Of a stretch of DNA of 10,098 nt, positions 1 through 6,807 are shown in pieces. The notes under the pieces are model-generated. The model made no database searches and was not told the DNA's origin. It saw only the letters and a program-made list of their open reading frames with translations. Numbering within the stretch: position 1 is the first letter of the stretch; the number at the start of each line of letters is the position of its first letter. Origin of the DNA: CAYJAD01 sp964369995 (lineage in GTDB: Bacteria > Desulfobacterota > Desulfovibrionia > Desulfovibrionales > Desulfovibrionaceae); contig CAYJHH010000108.1 in NCBI GenBank assembly GCA_964369995.1, positions 1 to 10,098 on the forward strand, in the 5' to 3' direction. A program made the position numbers and the translations under genes.

Positions 1-42
1 GGGGAGGGAAACTTTTTTTTCCTAAAAAAAGTTTCCCTCCCC
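1..42 (-). terminator. Perfect 19-bp hairpin downstream of leuC, possible terminator
   Basis: Positions 1-19 and 24-42 are exact reverse complements, separated by the four bases TCCT. The outer half of each arm is G/C-rich (GGGGAGGG against CCCTCCCC) and the inner half is a run of seven T against seven A. It starts 18 nt after the leuC stop. Any U-tract for minus-strand transcription would lie left of position 1, outside the window, so the terminator reading cannot be completed. On the plus strand no T-run follows the hairpin. It could instead be an RNA-stabilising 3' hairpin or a dispersed palindrome. The structure is certain; its role is inferred. Confidence 0.6.
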
Positions 43-60
43 AGCAAATTCCATTCAAAA

Positions 61-1320
61 CTACAAATTATTAGGATCGCATACAATGCCTGCCACAGCA
101 GAAGCAGCAGCCACAAGGGGGCTGGCTAAGTACACTTCTGACTGCAAGCTACCCATGCGTCCTTTGAAGTTGCGGTTGGTGGTGGCCACAGCGCGTTCGC
201 CATCGCCTAAAATACCCATATATCCGCCAAGACAGGGGCCGCAAGTGGGAGGGCTGATGATACAGCCAGCATCGGTGAAGATATCAAAAAGCCCTTCATT
301 CATGCTCTGCTTCCACACAGCTGGGGTGGCAGGAATCACAATACAACGTACGGATTTATCCACCTTACGGCCTTTGAGGATTTCTGCGGCGTCACGCATA
401 TCGCTAATGCGACCATTGGTACAAGATCCAATGATGACTTGTTGGATAGCCACATCTTTCACTTCAGAAACAGGCTTCACATTGTCCGGAATATGCGGGC
501 AAGCCACCACAGGGGCAAGGCCAGTCACATCAAATTGCACATGGCTTTCATACTCGGCACCGGCATCGGCGGCTAATTTTTCTTGATTGGGTCTATGATG
601 CGCATTGCCATAGGCAATGGTGGTATCATCCACAGCAAAAAGCCCCACTTTACCGCCGGCTTCAATGGCCATATTTGCCATGGTAAGACGCCCTTCAATG
701 TCAAGAGCGTCAATAACGGCGCCGTCAAATTCCAAAGCGCGATACAAGGCGCCATCCACACCTATTTTGCCAATAAGCATAAGAATAAGATCTTTGGCAC
801 GCATATACTTGGGCATGGTGCCTGTGTAAGATACGCGAATGGAAGGTGGCACTTTAAACCATGTTTCGCCAAGAGCCATGCCGCCGGCAATGTCGGTGGA
901 ACCAAGACCAGTGGCAAAAGCGCCCACGCCGCCATAGGTGCAGGTATGGCTATCAGCGCCTATGACAATATCACCGGCGCCCACAAGACCAAGCTCGGGT
1001 AAAAGTGCATGCTCAACGCCGGAATCGCCACCCTCATAATAATGGGTTAAGCCTTGCTCTGCGGCAAATTTGCGCGAAACAAGTACCTGATTGGCAGATT
1101 CAATGTCTTTAGGCGGCGTAAAGTGATCCATAACAAAAACCACTTTATCCTTATCAAATACCTTTTTGGCGCCCATGCCTTCAAAGGACTTAATGGCAAG
1201 GGGTGCGGTGATGTCATTGGCAAGCACCAAGGACAATTTGCAGCGTACAATCTGCCCCACAGCATTGATTTCTTGCTCGGTATGCTTTTGTAAAATTTTT
1301 TGTGCTAACGTATGTGCCAT
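61..1320 (-). CDS. leuC: 3-isopropylmalate dehydratase large subunit
   Basis: This is the large subunit of isopropylmalate isomerase, which with LeuD converts 2-isopropylmalate to 3-isopropylmalate, the second step of the leucine branch, in the cytoplasm. The 419-residue product has the aconitase-family 4Fe-4S ligands: Cys300 in GSCTNGR and Cys360 and Cys363 in TCGPCLGG. GADSHTCTYGG (121-131) and GLGSTDIAGG (138-147) are further family motifs. Its length fits the shorter archaeal/thermophile-type LeuC rather than the roughly 466-residue E. coli type. The start is the ATG at 1320, with AAGGAAG 5 nt upstream; the reading frame stays open upstream but there runs across the end of leuA. The leuA stop is 11 nt away and overlaps the ribosome binding site, so the two are probably translationally coupled. 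leuD is not in view. The family call is very secure. Confidence 0.97.
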   Translation of the reverse strand: MAHTLAQKILQKHTEQEINAVGQIVRCKLSLVLANDITAPLAIKSFEGMGAKKVFDKDKVVFVMDHFTPPKDIESANQVLVSRKFAAEQGLTHYYEGGDSGVEHALLPELGLVGAGDIVIGADSHTCTYGGVGAFATGLGSTDIAGGMALGETWFKVPPSIRVSYTGTMPKYMRAKDLILMLIGKIGVDGALYRALEFDGAVIDALDIEGRLTMANMAIEAGGKVGLFAVDDTTIAYGNAHHRPNQEKLAADAGAEYESHVQFDVTGLAPVVACPHIPDNVKPVSEVKDVAIQQVIIGSCTNGRISDMRDAAEILKGRKVDKSVRCIVIPATPAVWKQSMNEGLFDIFTDAGCIISPPTCGPCLGGYMGILGDGERAVATTNRNFKGRMGSLQSEVYLASPLVAAASAVAGIVCDPNNL

Positions 1321-1331
1321 AATATCTTCCT

Positions 1332-2864
1332 TTAATTGCAATCGCGTTCTTTTTTTGCCAAATGGTTCAAAGCATTCACATAGGCTCTGGCAGAAGCCAC
1401 GGTAATATCTGGATGCGCACCGCGTCCCACAGCGCAAAAACCGGTGACCGTATCGCACACACGTACGGTTACTTCGCCTTGAGCATCGGTGCCGCCGGTA
1501 ATGCCATTAACTACATATTGCTGTAATTCAGGTTTTCTGCCGGCAATATCACTGATGGTATTGAGCAAAGCATCCACTGGCCCCACGCCAAAACCGGCGC
1601 CGCGCTTTTCTTCGCCGTCCACTTCTAAGACCACAGCAGCCGTGGGGGGAATATCTTGCGTGGAAGAAGAGTTAATACTGGCATGTACCAAGCGATAACG
1701 ATCGGGAATGCGGTAAATTTCTTCCAACACCAAGGCCACCACATCTTCATCATGCACGGTCTTTTTCATGTCGGCCAAGTTTTTCACAGCGGTAAATACT
1801 TGATCAATTTGCTCTTCATCAAGGGTATAGCCAAGGCTTTCCAATTTATTTTTCACGGCATTGCGGCCGGAATGCTTACCAAGCACCAAGTCACTGGTGG
1901 TACGTCCCACAGATTCTGGCGTCATGATTTCATAGGTTTCGCGGTTTTTCAGCATACCATCTTGGTGAATACCGGATTCATGCGCAAAAGCATTGCCGCC
2001 GGTAATGGCCTTATTGGGCGCAATGGGCACCCCAATGGTCATGGCAAGCATGCGGCAGGAAGGGTATAATTGCTCGGTGTTAATATTGCATTCAAGACCA
2101 AAATAATCTTTACGCACGCGCAAAGCCATAGCTATTTCTTCCAAAGCGGCATTACCTGCACGCTCACCAATACCGCCAAGGGTCACTTCCACCTGACGAG
2201 CTCCGGCGCGCAAAGCTGCCAAAGAGCTGGCCACACCCACGCCAAGGTCATTATGTGCATGCACACTGAAAATAGCTTTATCGCTATTGGGGGTGTTTTC
2301 TATAACATAGCGAATCATTTGCGCGTATTCTTCGGGCATGGCATAGCCCACGGTATCTGGCAAGTTAATGGTGCGCGCGCCGGCCTTAATGACAGCTTCC
2401 GTCACGCGGCATAAAAAATCCCAATTGGAGCGCGAGGCATCTTCGCAAGAAAATTCCACATTGGAAGTGTAGGAAGCCGCACGCTTTACCCCTTCCACCG
2501 CCATGGCCAATACCACGTCGGGCTCTTTGCGCAATTTGTACTTCATATGTAAATCAGAAGTGGACAAAAAGGTATGAATACGGGGTGTTTCTGCTTCTTT
2601 TATGGCTTCCCAGCAACGATCAATGTCGCTTGATAAAGCGCGGCAAAGACCTGCCACTTGCACATTGCGTGTTTGCGCGGCAATGGCTTGCACGGCCTCA
2701 AAGTCACCTTGACTTGAGGCAGGAAAGCCTGCTTCCATAATGTCTACACCTAAAATTTCCAATTGTCTGGCTAAACGCAACTTTTCAGCCAAGTTCATGG
2801 TGGCACCGGGAGATTGCTCTCCATCACGCAAGGTAGTATCGAAAAAATAAACGCGATTGCTCAT
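1332..2864 (-). CDS. leuA: 2-isopropylmalate synthase
   Basis: The enzyme condenses acetyl-CoA with 2-oxoisovalerate to give 2-isopropylmalate, the committed step of leucine synthesis, in the cytoplasm. The 510 residues match the usual bacterial LeuA length. The N-terminal TIM barrel has DTTLRDGEQSPG at 9-20 (catalytic Arg13, metal ligand Asp14) and the metal-binding HAHND at 202-206. GGIGERAGN (230-238) and the flexible-linker part GIHQDGMLK (298-306) are also standard. The C-terminal LeuA dimer/regulatory domain (about 385-500) is complete and ends with TDAQGEVTVRV and DITVASARAYVNAL, so leucine feedback inhibition is expected. The ATG at 2864 has TGAGGT 9 nt upstream. It follows pssA after 190 nt and precedes leuC by 11 nt. 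Confidence 0.97.
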   Translation of the reverse strand: MSNRVYFFDTTLRDGEQSPGATMNLAEKLRLARQLEILGVDIMEAGFPASSQGDFEAVQAIAAQTRNVQVAGLCRALSSDIDRCWEAIKEAETPRIHTFLSTSDLHMKYKLRKEPDVVLAMAVEGVKRAASYTSNVEFSCEDASRSNWDFLCRVTEAVIKAGARTINLPDTVGYAMPEEYAQMIRYVIENTPNSDKAIFSVHAHNDLGVGVASSLAALRAGARQVEVTLGGIGERAGNAALEEIAMALRVRKDYFGLECNINTEQLYPSCRMLAMTIGVPIAPNKAITGGNAFAHESGIHQDGMLKNRETYEIMTPESVGRTTSDLVLGKHSGRNAVKNKLESLGYTLDEEQIDQVFTAVKNLADMKKTVHDEDVVALVLEEIYRIPDRYRLVHASINSSSTQDIPPTAAVVLEVDGEEKRGAGFGVGPVDALLNTISDIAGRKPELQQYVVNGITGGTDAQGEVTVRVCDTVTGFCAVGRGAHPDITVASARAYVNALNHLAKKERDCN

Positions 2865-3054
2865 TATTAGTAAACCTCAATATGTGTTTTTCTCTGGCAT
2901 GACAGCACAGAGCATTTTTCTACAAAATATCCACAATTCATTATCCAAAACACATCCCTACCCTACAGGCAGACACAAGCTCCCTTTGAGCTCTTTATGG
3001 GGTAATGCTGTGAAGAAATTTCATAGATCATAACACGTAAGAGCTCAGACTGTA
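2865..3054 (-). promoter_or_regulatory. pssA-leuA spacer, possible leuA leader
   Basis: This 190-nt spacer between the pssA stop and leuA is long for genes in one operon and is a plausible site for a separate leuA promoter or leader. No -35/-10 pair stands out; GATAAT-like and TATTTT-like hexamers occur on the minus strand without a good partner. It contains a 9-bp inverted repeat described separately. I see no leucine-codon-rich leader peptide, no T-box core and no G/C stem followed by a T-run, so the mode of regulation is unknown. Confidence 0.3.
2987..3047 (-). repeat. Inverted repeat upstream of leuA
   Basis: TGAGCTCTT at 2987-2995 is the exact reverse complement of AAGAGCTCA at 3039-3047, with 43 nt between the arms. 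Each arm contains the palindrome GAGCTC, so the arms are also direct copies of that hexamer. The right arm lies 8 nt beyond the pssA stop. It could form a long-looped RNA hairpin at the pssA 3' end or in a leuA leader, or be a pair of protein-binding sites. The repeat is seen directly; no function is shown. Confidence 0.4.
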
Positions 3055-3813
3055 TTAGTCATCTAGGAGCGTTGCGCTACGTAGTAGCTCACGGTTACGA
3101 CGGGGAAGAACAATGTAGGTGTAGATAAGACCAGCCACTATATACACTAAAGCTACGACAAAGCCCAAGAGTTTGGGTTGCGCAGCCAGCAGGGCCAAAA
3201 GCAAAATAACTGTTACCATGGAGCTAAAGGGGTGCGCACGCAAAAAGGCGTATTCCTTAAAGGAATAGTAGCGCACACGGCTCACCATAAGCATACCCAT
3301 AGCCAAGGTTAAAACCAAGGTGAAGGGCGCCACGGTAGCAGCAAAAGATTCAGGAATAAAACCGGCAAAAAACACAAAGGATACCAAGGAGCATCCCGCC
3401 GCCGGCGAAGGTAAACCAATGAAGAATTTTTTATTGGTAATGGTGGTAGACACATTAAAGCGTGCCAAACGCAAGGCCGCACATGCTGTAAAAATAAAAC
3501 AAACGGCAATGCCTATGCGATTATACGCATGTAAATGCCAATGCCACATGAGCAATGAAGGTGCCACACCAAAGGCTACCAAGTCCGCCAAAGAATCGTA
3601 TTGTATACCAAATTCACTGGCGGTATTGGTTAATCTAGCCACCTTACCATCCAAACCATCCATGAGGGCAGAAAATAAGATGGCCAAGGCCGCAGCTTCA
3701 TAGCGTCCTGCCGAGGCCCATATAATAGCTAAAAAGCCAGAGAAAAGACTTAAAGAGGTTATCATATTTGGCAGTAAGTATACCGCCTTGCGTCTTGGTC
3801 TTTTAACTTCCAT
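3055..3813 (-). CDS. pssA: CDP-diacylglycerol--serine O-phosphatidyltransferase
   Basis: This integral inner-membrane enzyme transfers phosphatidyl from CDP-diacylglycerol to L-serine, making phosphatidylserine for Psd. The 252-residue product carries the full CDP-alcohol phosphotransferase signature, with Asp52, Asp55, Gly56, Ala59, Arg60, Gly69, Asp73 and Asp77 in the spacing D-x2-DG-x2-AR-x8-G-x3-D-x3-D. The subtype signal is FIGLPSPAAG (131-140), typical of the type II (Bacillus-like) PssA family. Hydrophobic segments are near 14-35, 40-52, 78-94, 99-115, 142-152, 160-178, 199-211 and 215-236, with basic termini. The ATG at 3813 is 18 nt after the psd stop. Its ribosome binding site is weak (a GGGG run), which suggests coupling to psd translation. 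Confidence 0.95.
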   Translation of the reverse strand: MEVKRPRRKAVYLLPNMITSLSLFSGFLAIIWASAGRYEAAALAILFSALMDGLDGKVARLTNTASEFGIQYDSLADLVAFGVAPSLLMWHWHLHAYNRIGIAVCFIFTACAALRLARFNVSTTITNKKFFIGLPSPAAGCSLVSFVFFAGFIPESFAATVAPFTLVLTLAMGMLMVSRVRYYSFKEYAFLRAHPFSSMVTVILLLALLAAQPKLLGFVVALVYIVAGLIYTYIVLPRRNRELLRSATLLDD

Positions 3814-3831
3814 GCTTTTTACGCCCCATAA

Positions 3832-4470
3832 TTACGCTTTACGTGCCACAATACTTTGCCCAGCAAAGACTTGCTCACCAATATGCACTGCAGGAATATA
3901 CCCATCTGGTATATAAAGGTCAACACGTGAGCCAAAACGAATCATGCCAAAGCGCTCACCCTTTTGTAAGGCATCGCCCACATCGGTGCGGCACACAATG
4001 CGCCTTGCAATGAGCCCGGCAATTTGCACCATGGACCAAGAGTCTCCGGCACCATCACGCATGGCATAAGCGCAGCGCTCATTATCGGTGGCGGCTTTGT
4101 CCCAGGCGGCATTGAAAAATTTACCTGCATGATAACGAATATCTGTTACTTCACCGCTCACAGGGGCGCGATTCACATGCACGCTAAAAACATTCATGAA
4201 GATGCAAATACACATTTTATCTTCGCCGCTTATGGGGTCAGGGCGTCTATCTATACGAATAACCTTACCATCAGCAGGGCTTACGGCTATGCCCTCTTCT
4301 TGCGGCACCACGCGTTCAGGATCGCGAAAAAAATGCGCAGAAAACCAGGTTAAAATCACAAAAACCACGGCCATGGGCCAGCAAAAAAAGGCAAAAACTA
4401 AAGCCGTAAAAGCACATAGACCAATACAAGGCCAACCTTCAGGCGTTATTCCAAGTGATGCTTTGCGCAT
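3832..4470 (-). CDS. psd: Phosphatidylserine decarboxylase proenzyme, short form
   Basis: The product decarboxylates phosphatidylserine to phosphatidylethanolamine using a pyruvoyl group formed by self-cleavage. The 212-residue protein belongs to the short PSD class. Cleavage is expected between Gly180 and Ser181 in RFGSRVDLYIP, with Ser181 becoming the pyruvoyl group of the small alpha subunit. Asp67 in SPADGKV and His98 in FSVHVNRAP are the likely partners for self-processing. One or two hydrophobic helices near 15-45 would anchor it in the membrane. The start is placed at the ATG at 4470 because GAGGA sits 5 nt upstream; the longer TTG start at 4482 would overlap that ribosome binding site. 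A promoter lies at 4513-4542, and pssA follows after 18 nt, giving the two-step pathway in one transcript. Confidence 0.95.
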   Translation of the reverse strand: MRKASLGITPEGWPCIGLCAFTALVFAFFCWPMAVVFVILTWFSAHFFRDPERVVPQEEGIAVSPADGKVIRIDRRPDPISGEDKMCICIFMNVFSVHVNRAPVSGEVTDIRYHAGKFFNAAWDKAATDNERCAYAMRDGAGDSWSMVQIAGLIARRIVCRTDVGDALQKGERFGMIRFGSRVDLYIPDGYIPAVHIGEQVFAGQSIVARKA

Positions 4471-4512
4471 AAATATCCTCAAAAGTACATGTTATTAAAT
4501 AAATATGCGTTT

Positions 4513-4542
4513 CTTATACGTGAAAGTTCAGACAAAGGTCAA
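4513..4542 (-). promoter_or_regulatory. Sigma-70-type promoter for psd-pssA
   Basis: On the minus strand TTGACC (4537-4542) and TATAAG (4513-4518) are separated by 18 nt, each matching five of six consensus bases. Transcription would start near 4505, leaving a leader of about 35 nt before the psd ATG at 4470. It lies in the 133-nt gap after the NFACT gene, in which no clear terminator is visible, so readthrough from upstream is also possible. Confidence 0.7.
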
Positions 4543-4603
4543 GGAAAAAAGGAAAGCGGCAAGCCCCCAAAGACCTAGGGCAAAAAAGCGCCATAGTACT
4601 TTT

Positions 4604-6211
4604 TTAAATGCTCAATCTTTCTTCCACATCATGCTGAATTTCCAAACGAAAGCTTTTCAAAACCTTATCAATACGCACGGTACCTGTGGCCGCGCCGCGC
4701 ATGGGCTTCACATGGCGCACTTCAGCACTAAGAATTTGCGCCGTGGGGCTGTCCTTTTGCCAGCTTTTAACAGCGGCAAGACTAGCCGCCTCAAGCAAGG
4801 TACTTTCGGGAATATCTTGACCGGAAAAATGGCGACGAATAATGCAATGAGAGCCAGGCCCGCCTTCCACGTGTAGCCAAATATCTTTAGCCGCCGCCGC
4901 ACGCAATGCAGCGCCATTGCCCTTGGCATCCTTACCACGTAAAATAATAAAGCCATCGGAAGAACGAAAACCTTGCACGCCCTTAGGAAAAGTAGGCAAA
5001 GCAGAAAGCTGTTTTGCCCCTTGAGCAGGCATGTCTTTTTTAGCATGGCGCGAAGCTTTAAGGTCTGCGGCGCCGGCCTCCATGACAAGGGCGCGACTTT
5101 GCGCCTCCATCACCTGAGCTTCAAGCTCAGCACGGCGCTTGGATAAATATTCCAAACCGCGCCTACCCCGCCCTGCTTTATGAAAAAGCGCCTGCATATT
5201 ATCCCGCACGCTCAGTTTAGGATCAAGCATAATGCGCGGATAGTCAGCATTATCAGTCTCTATACTGCCAAGCTTAGCATCTGCAGGGTATTTCCATAAT
5301 TCACTTTGTAAAATAAGTCCCATTTCTTGAGCTTTAGCCATGCCAAGTAAACGCTGCTCATCTTCTTGTAACTTGCCCAGCAAGCGCTGTAATCGCGCCG
5401 CTTCTCTTTGATGCGGCAAAGCGGCTTTTTGACGCAAAAGCTGCGCACCGGAACCCAACACCAAAGCGTCTCCCACACGAGAAGTGGCTTCGAGGGGATC
5501 TTCATACACCTGCTCTTGCCAAGAGCTATGCAGGCCAAAAGAAAGCGGCCAAGCGCTTATGATGGCTCTATCCTTAGTGGAGCTTTCTGTCATATCAGCC
5601 TCAAGCGAAGGCTTTTCATAGACAAAAAGATCTCCGCCACCGGCTTCTAAATCCAAAAGCAATGCCTGACTGTCTAAGGCATCAAGGGTGACCAAGGTGC
5701 GACGTAAGCTTGGACTTAATACCGGCCATTGTCGCCAATTATCACAGGCGTCTGCCAAGCGCTCCGGACTTGGCCAAGAAATATCATGCTCCATAAAATC
5801 CAAAGAAGGACTTTTGCCAAGATAGAGCTGCGGCCCTTCACGCATATCGAGCACAAGCCATGTTTGTTGTGTATCCTGAACGGGTGCGTCCATTTTGTGC
5901 GTATGAAAAAGCCATAAAATACGGCGCCCTACCCAGTCAACAGAGCAAGAAACAATGCGTTTACCTGCGCAGTATTTACGCCAGCGCATAACCATGGCTG
6001 AAGGCGGCGCATCGGCCACAGGGCGCTCTTTAGCCACATAACAAAAGGCATCTTTACGCCCCACTTTAAGCACAAGATGTTGCTTTTTTTGTTTGGCATA
6101 AAAGGTGAAAACAAAAACATTTTCCAGGGGGGATTGAATCTTCTCCAGACGAGCGCCTGTGAGTAAGGGGGAGAGAGCGTCGCCAAAACGCCTAAAAACA
6201 TGAACGTCCAC
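4604..6211 (-). CDS. NFACT-family RNA-binding protein (RqcH/FbpA-like)
   Basis: NFACT proteins include bacterial RqcH, which binds obstructed 50S subunits and recruits tRNA-Ala to add alanine tails; older annotations call them fibronectin-binding. The 535-residue product (B. subtilis RqcH is about 570) has an N-terminal NFACT-N domain (about 1-180), a central helical/coiled region (about 265-375) with LDPKLSVRDNMQALF at 329-343, and a C-terminal NFACT-R domain (about 413-525) with SSDGFIILRGKD (417-428), DIWLHVEGGPGSH (443-455) and VRHVKPMRGAATG (498-510). By eye, the Asp-Arg pair of RqcH NFACT-N corresponds to Arg96-Arg97 here, so alanine tailing may be altered. The start is GTG at 6211, with TTGAGG 5 nt upstream. 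It begins just after the dksA terminator. Family membership is secure; RqcH function is not. Confidence 0.88.
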   Translation of the reverse strand: MDVHVFRRFGDALSPLLTGARLEKIQSPLENVFVFTFYAKQKKQHLVLKVGRKDAFCYVAKERPVADAPPSAMVMRWRKYCAGKRIVSCSVDWVGRRILWLFHTHKMDAPVQDTQQTWLVLDMREGPQLYLGKSPSLDFMEHDISWPSPERLADACDNWRQWPVLSPSLRRTLVTLDALDSQALLLDLEAGGGDLFVYEKPSLEADMTESSTKDRAIISAWPLSFGLHSSWQEQVYEDPLEATSRVGDALVLGSGAQLLRQKAALPHQREAARLQRLLGKLQEDEQRLLGMAKAQEMGLILQSELWKYPADAKLGSIETDNADYPRIMLDPKLSVRDNMQALFHKAGRGRRGLEYLSKRRAELEAQVMEAQSRALVMEAGAADLKASRHAKKDMPAQGAKQLSALPTFPKGVQGFRSSDGFIILRGKDAKGNGAALRAAAAKDIWLHVEGGPGSHCIIRRHFSGQDIPESTLLEAASLAAVKSWQKDSPTAQILSAEVRHVKPMRGAATGTVRIDKVLKSFRLEIQHDVEERLSI

Positions 6212-6236
6212 AGAGGCCTCAATGCAAAGCTATGGT

Positions 6237-6268
6237 AAAAAAATGGGGGGAAATTTGCACTTCCCCCC
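6237..6268 (-). terminator. Intrinsic terminator of dksA
   Basis: On the minus strand an 8-bp stem of GGGGGGAA and TTCCCCCC (6261-6268 and 6245-6252) closes an 8-nt loop and is followed after one A by seven T (6237-6243). It starts 15 nt past the dksA stop. This is a textbook rho-independent terminator. Its T-tract ends only 25 nt before the GTG start of the NFACT gene. Confidence 0.88.
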
Positions 6269-6283
6269 GCATATACATACTAT

Positions 6284-6646
6284 TTAATCACCGCGTAAGT
6301 GTTCATCTTCTTCTTGCTTACTTTTGCAAGCAATACAAAGTTTGGTCATGGGGCGTGCATTTAAGCGCGGCACCCCAATATCTTCACCGCAGTCATCGCA
6401 ATAACCGTAGGTTCCATCTTCAATGCGTTGCATGGCGGATTGAATCTTACGAATAAGGCGACGTTCACGGTCGCGAATACGTAGCGTAAAAGCACGATCA
6501 GACTCTGCTGTTGCCCTATCGGCAGGGTCAGCAAAAACTTCATTACTGTCTGTGAGTTCTTCAATGGTAGAGTCCCCTTTTCTTTGGGCCTCTTCAAGCA
6601 TTTGCGTCAATCGATCACGAAAAAAATCTATATCTTTTTGTTCCAT
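6284..6646 (-). CDS. dksA: DksA/TraR family RNA polymerase-binding regulator
   Basis: DksA binds in the RNA polymerase secondary channel and, with ppGpp, tunes rRNA and amino-acid promoters. The 120-residue product has an N-terminal coiled coil with the tip motif DPADRA at 40-45 (matching D-x2-D-x-A of E. coli DksA). A second helix follows with IRDRERRLIRKIQSAMQRIEDG, then a four-cysteine zinc finger: Cys83, Cys86, Cys104 and Cys107. It is shorter than the 151-residue E. coli protein because the N-terminal helix is reduced, as in many DksA/YocK-like members outside the Gammaproteobacteria. The ATG at 6646 has GGAGGA 4 nt upstream; a longer ATG start at 6667 would run through this site and is unlikely. 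It has its own promoter and terminator and so is probably monocistronic. True DksA activity is likely but not proven by sequence. Confidence 0.93.
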   Translation of the reverse strand: MEQKDIDFFRDRLTQMLEEAQRKGDSTIEELTDSNEVFADPADRATAESDRAFTLRIRDRERRLIRKIQSAMQRIEDGTYGYCDDCGEDIGVPRLNARPMTKLCIACKSKQEEDEHLRGD

Positions 6647-6729
6647 AAGATCCTCCACAAAAAACATAAACCACTAAAATAGTTCAAAGTTTCTAAAACC
6701 CATCCTATAGGGCTGTTTTCAATCTCGGC

Positions 6730-6758
6730 ACTATATACCTTTGCACACAGCATGTAAA
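6730..6758 (-). promoter_or_regulatory. Sigma-70-type promoter for dksA
   Basis: On the minus strand TTTACA (6753-6758) and TATAGT (6730-6735) are separated by 17 nt, each one base from consensus. The predicted start is near 6722, giving a leader of about 75 nt before the dksA ATG at 6646. No GC-rich discriminator typical of stringently repressed promoters is obvious. Confidence 0.75.
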
Positions 6759-6769
6759 GCCTTTTCGTA

Positions 6770-6806
6770 TTTTCGCAGGCTAGCTTGCAAAAATATATAA
6801 TTTTTG
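6770..6806 (-). repeat. Two overlapping palindromes after the PP-loop gene
   Basis: 6770-6793 is a 24-bp palindrome centred on GCTAGC with two mismatched pairs (6778/6785 and 6774/6789). 6788-6806 is a perfect 7-bp inverted repeat, CAAAAAT and ATTTTTG around ATATA. They share 6788-6793, so only one can fold at a time in RNA. They begin immediately after the stop at 6808 and lie just upstream of the dksA promoter. Neither is a standard terminator, since the A/T-only stem is weak and the GC-containing one lacks a following T-run on the minus strand. They may mark the transcript end or bind a protein. Confidence 0.4.
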
Positions 6807-6807
6807 T

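Noticed and set aside
86..586. 166-codon plus-strand ORF opposite leuC
   Set aside because: It lies antisense to the strongly conserved leuC frame, has no recognisable motif and no ribosome binding site.
1321..1458. Longer leuC reading frame up to 1458
   Set aside because: The extension is an out-of-frame copy of the end of leuA; the ATG at 1320 has an ideal ribosome binding site and begins the conserved protein.
4471..4482. Longer psd start (TTG at 4482)
   Set aside because: It overlaps the GAGGA ribosome binding site of the ATG at 4470, which gives a normal family length.
4514..4594. 26-codon minus-strand ORF between the NFACT gene and psd, beginning 9 nt after the NFACT stop
   Set aside because: It has no ribosome binding site, and its 3' end runs through the predicted psd promoter, so it is probably chance.
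6695..6719. Imperfect hairpin in the dksA leader (AAAACCC against GGG-CTG-TTTT)
   Set aside because: The stem is broken by a three-base bulge and is not followed by a T-run; too weak to call a regulatory element.
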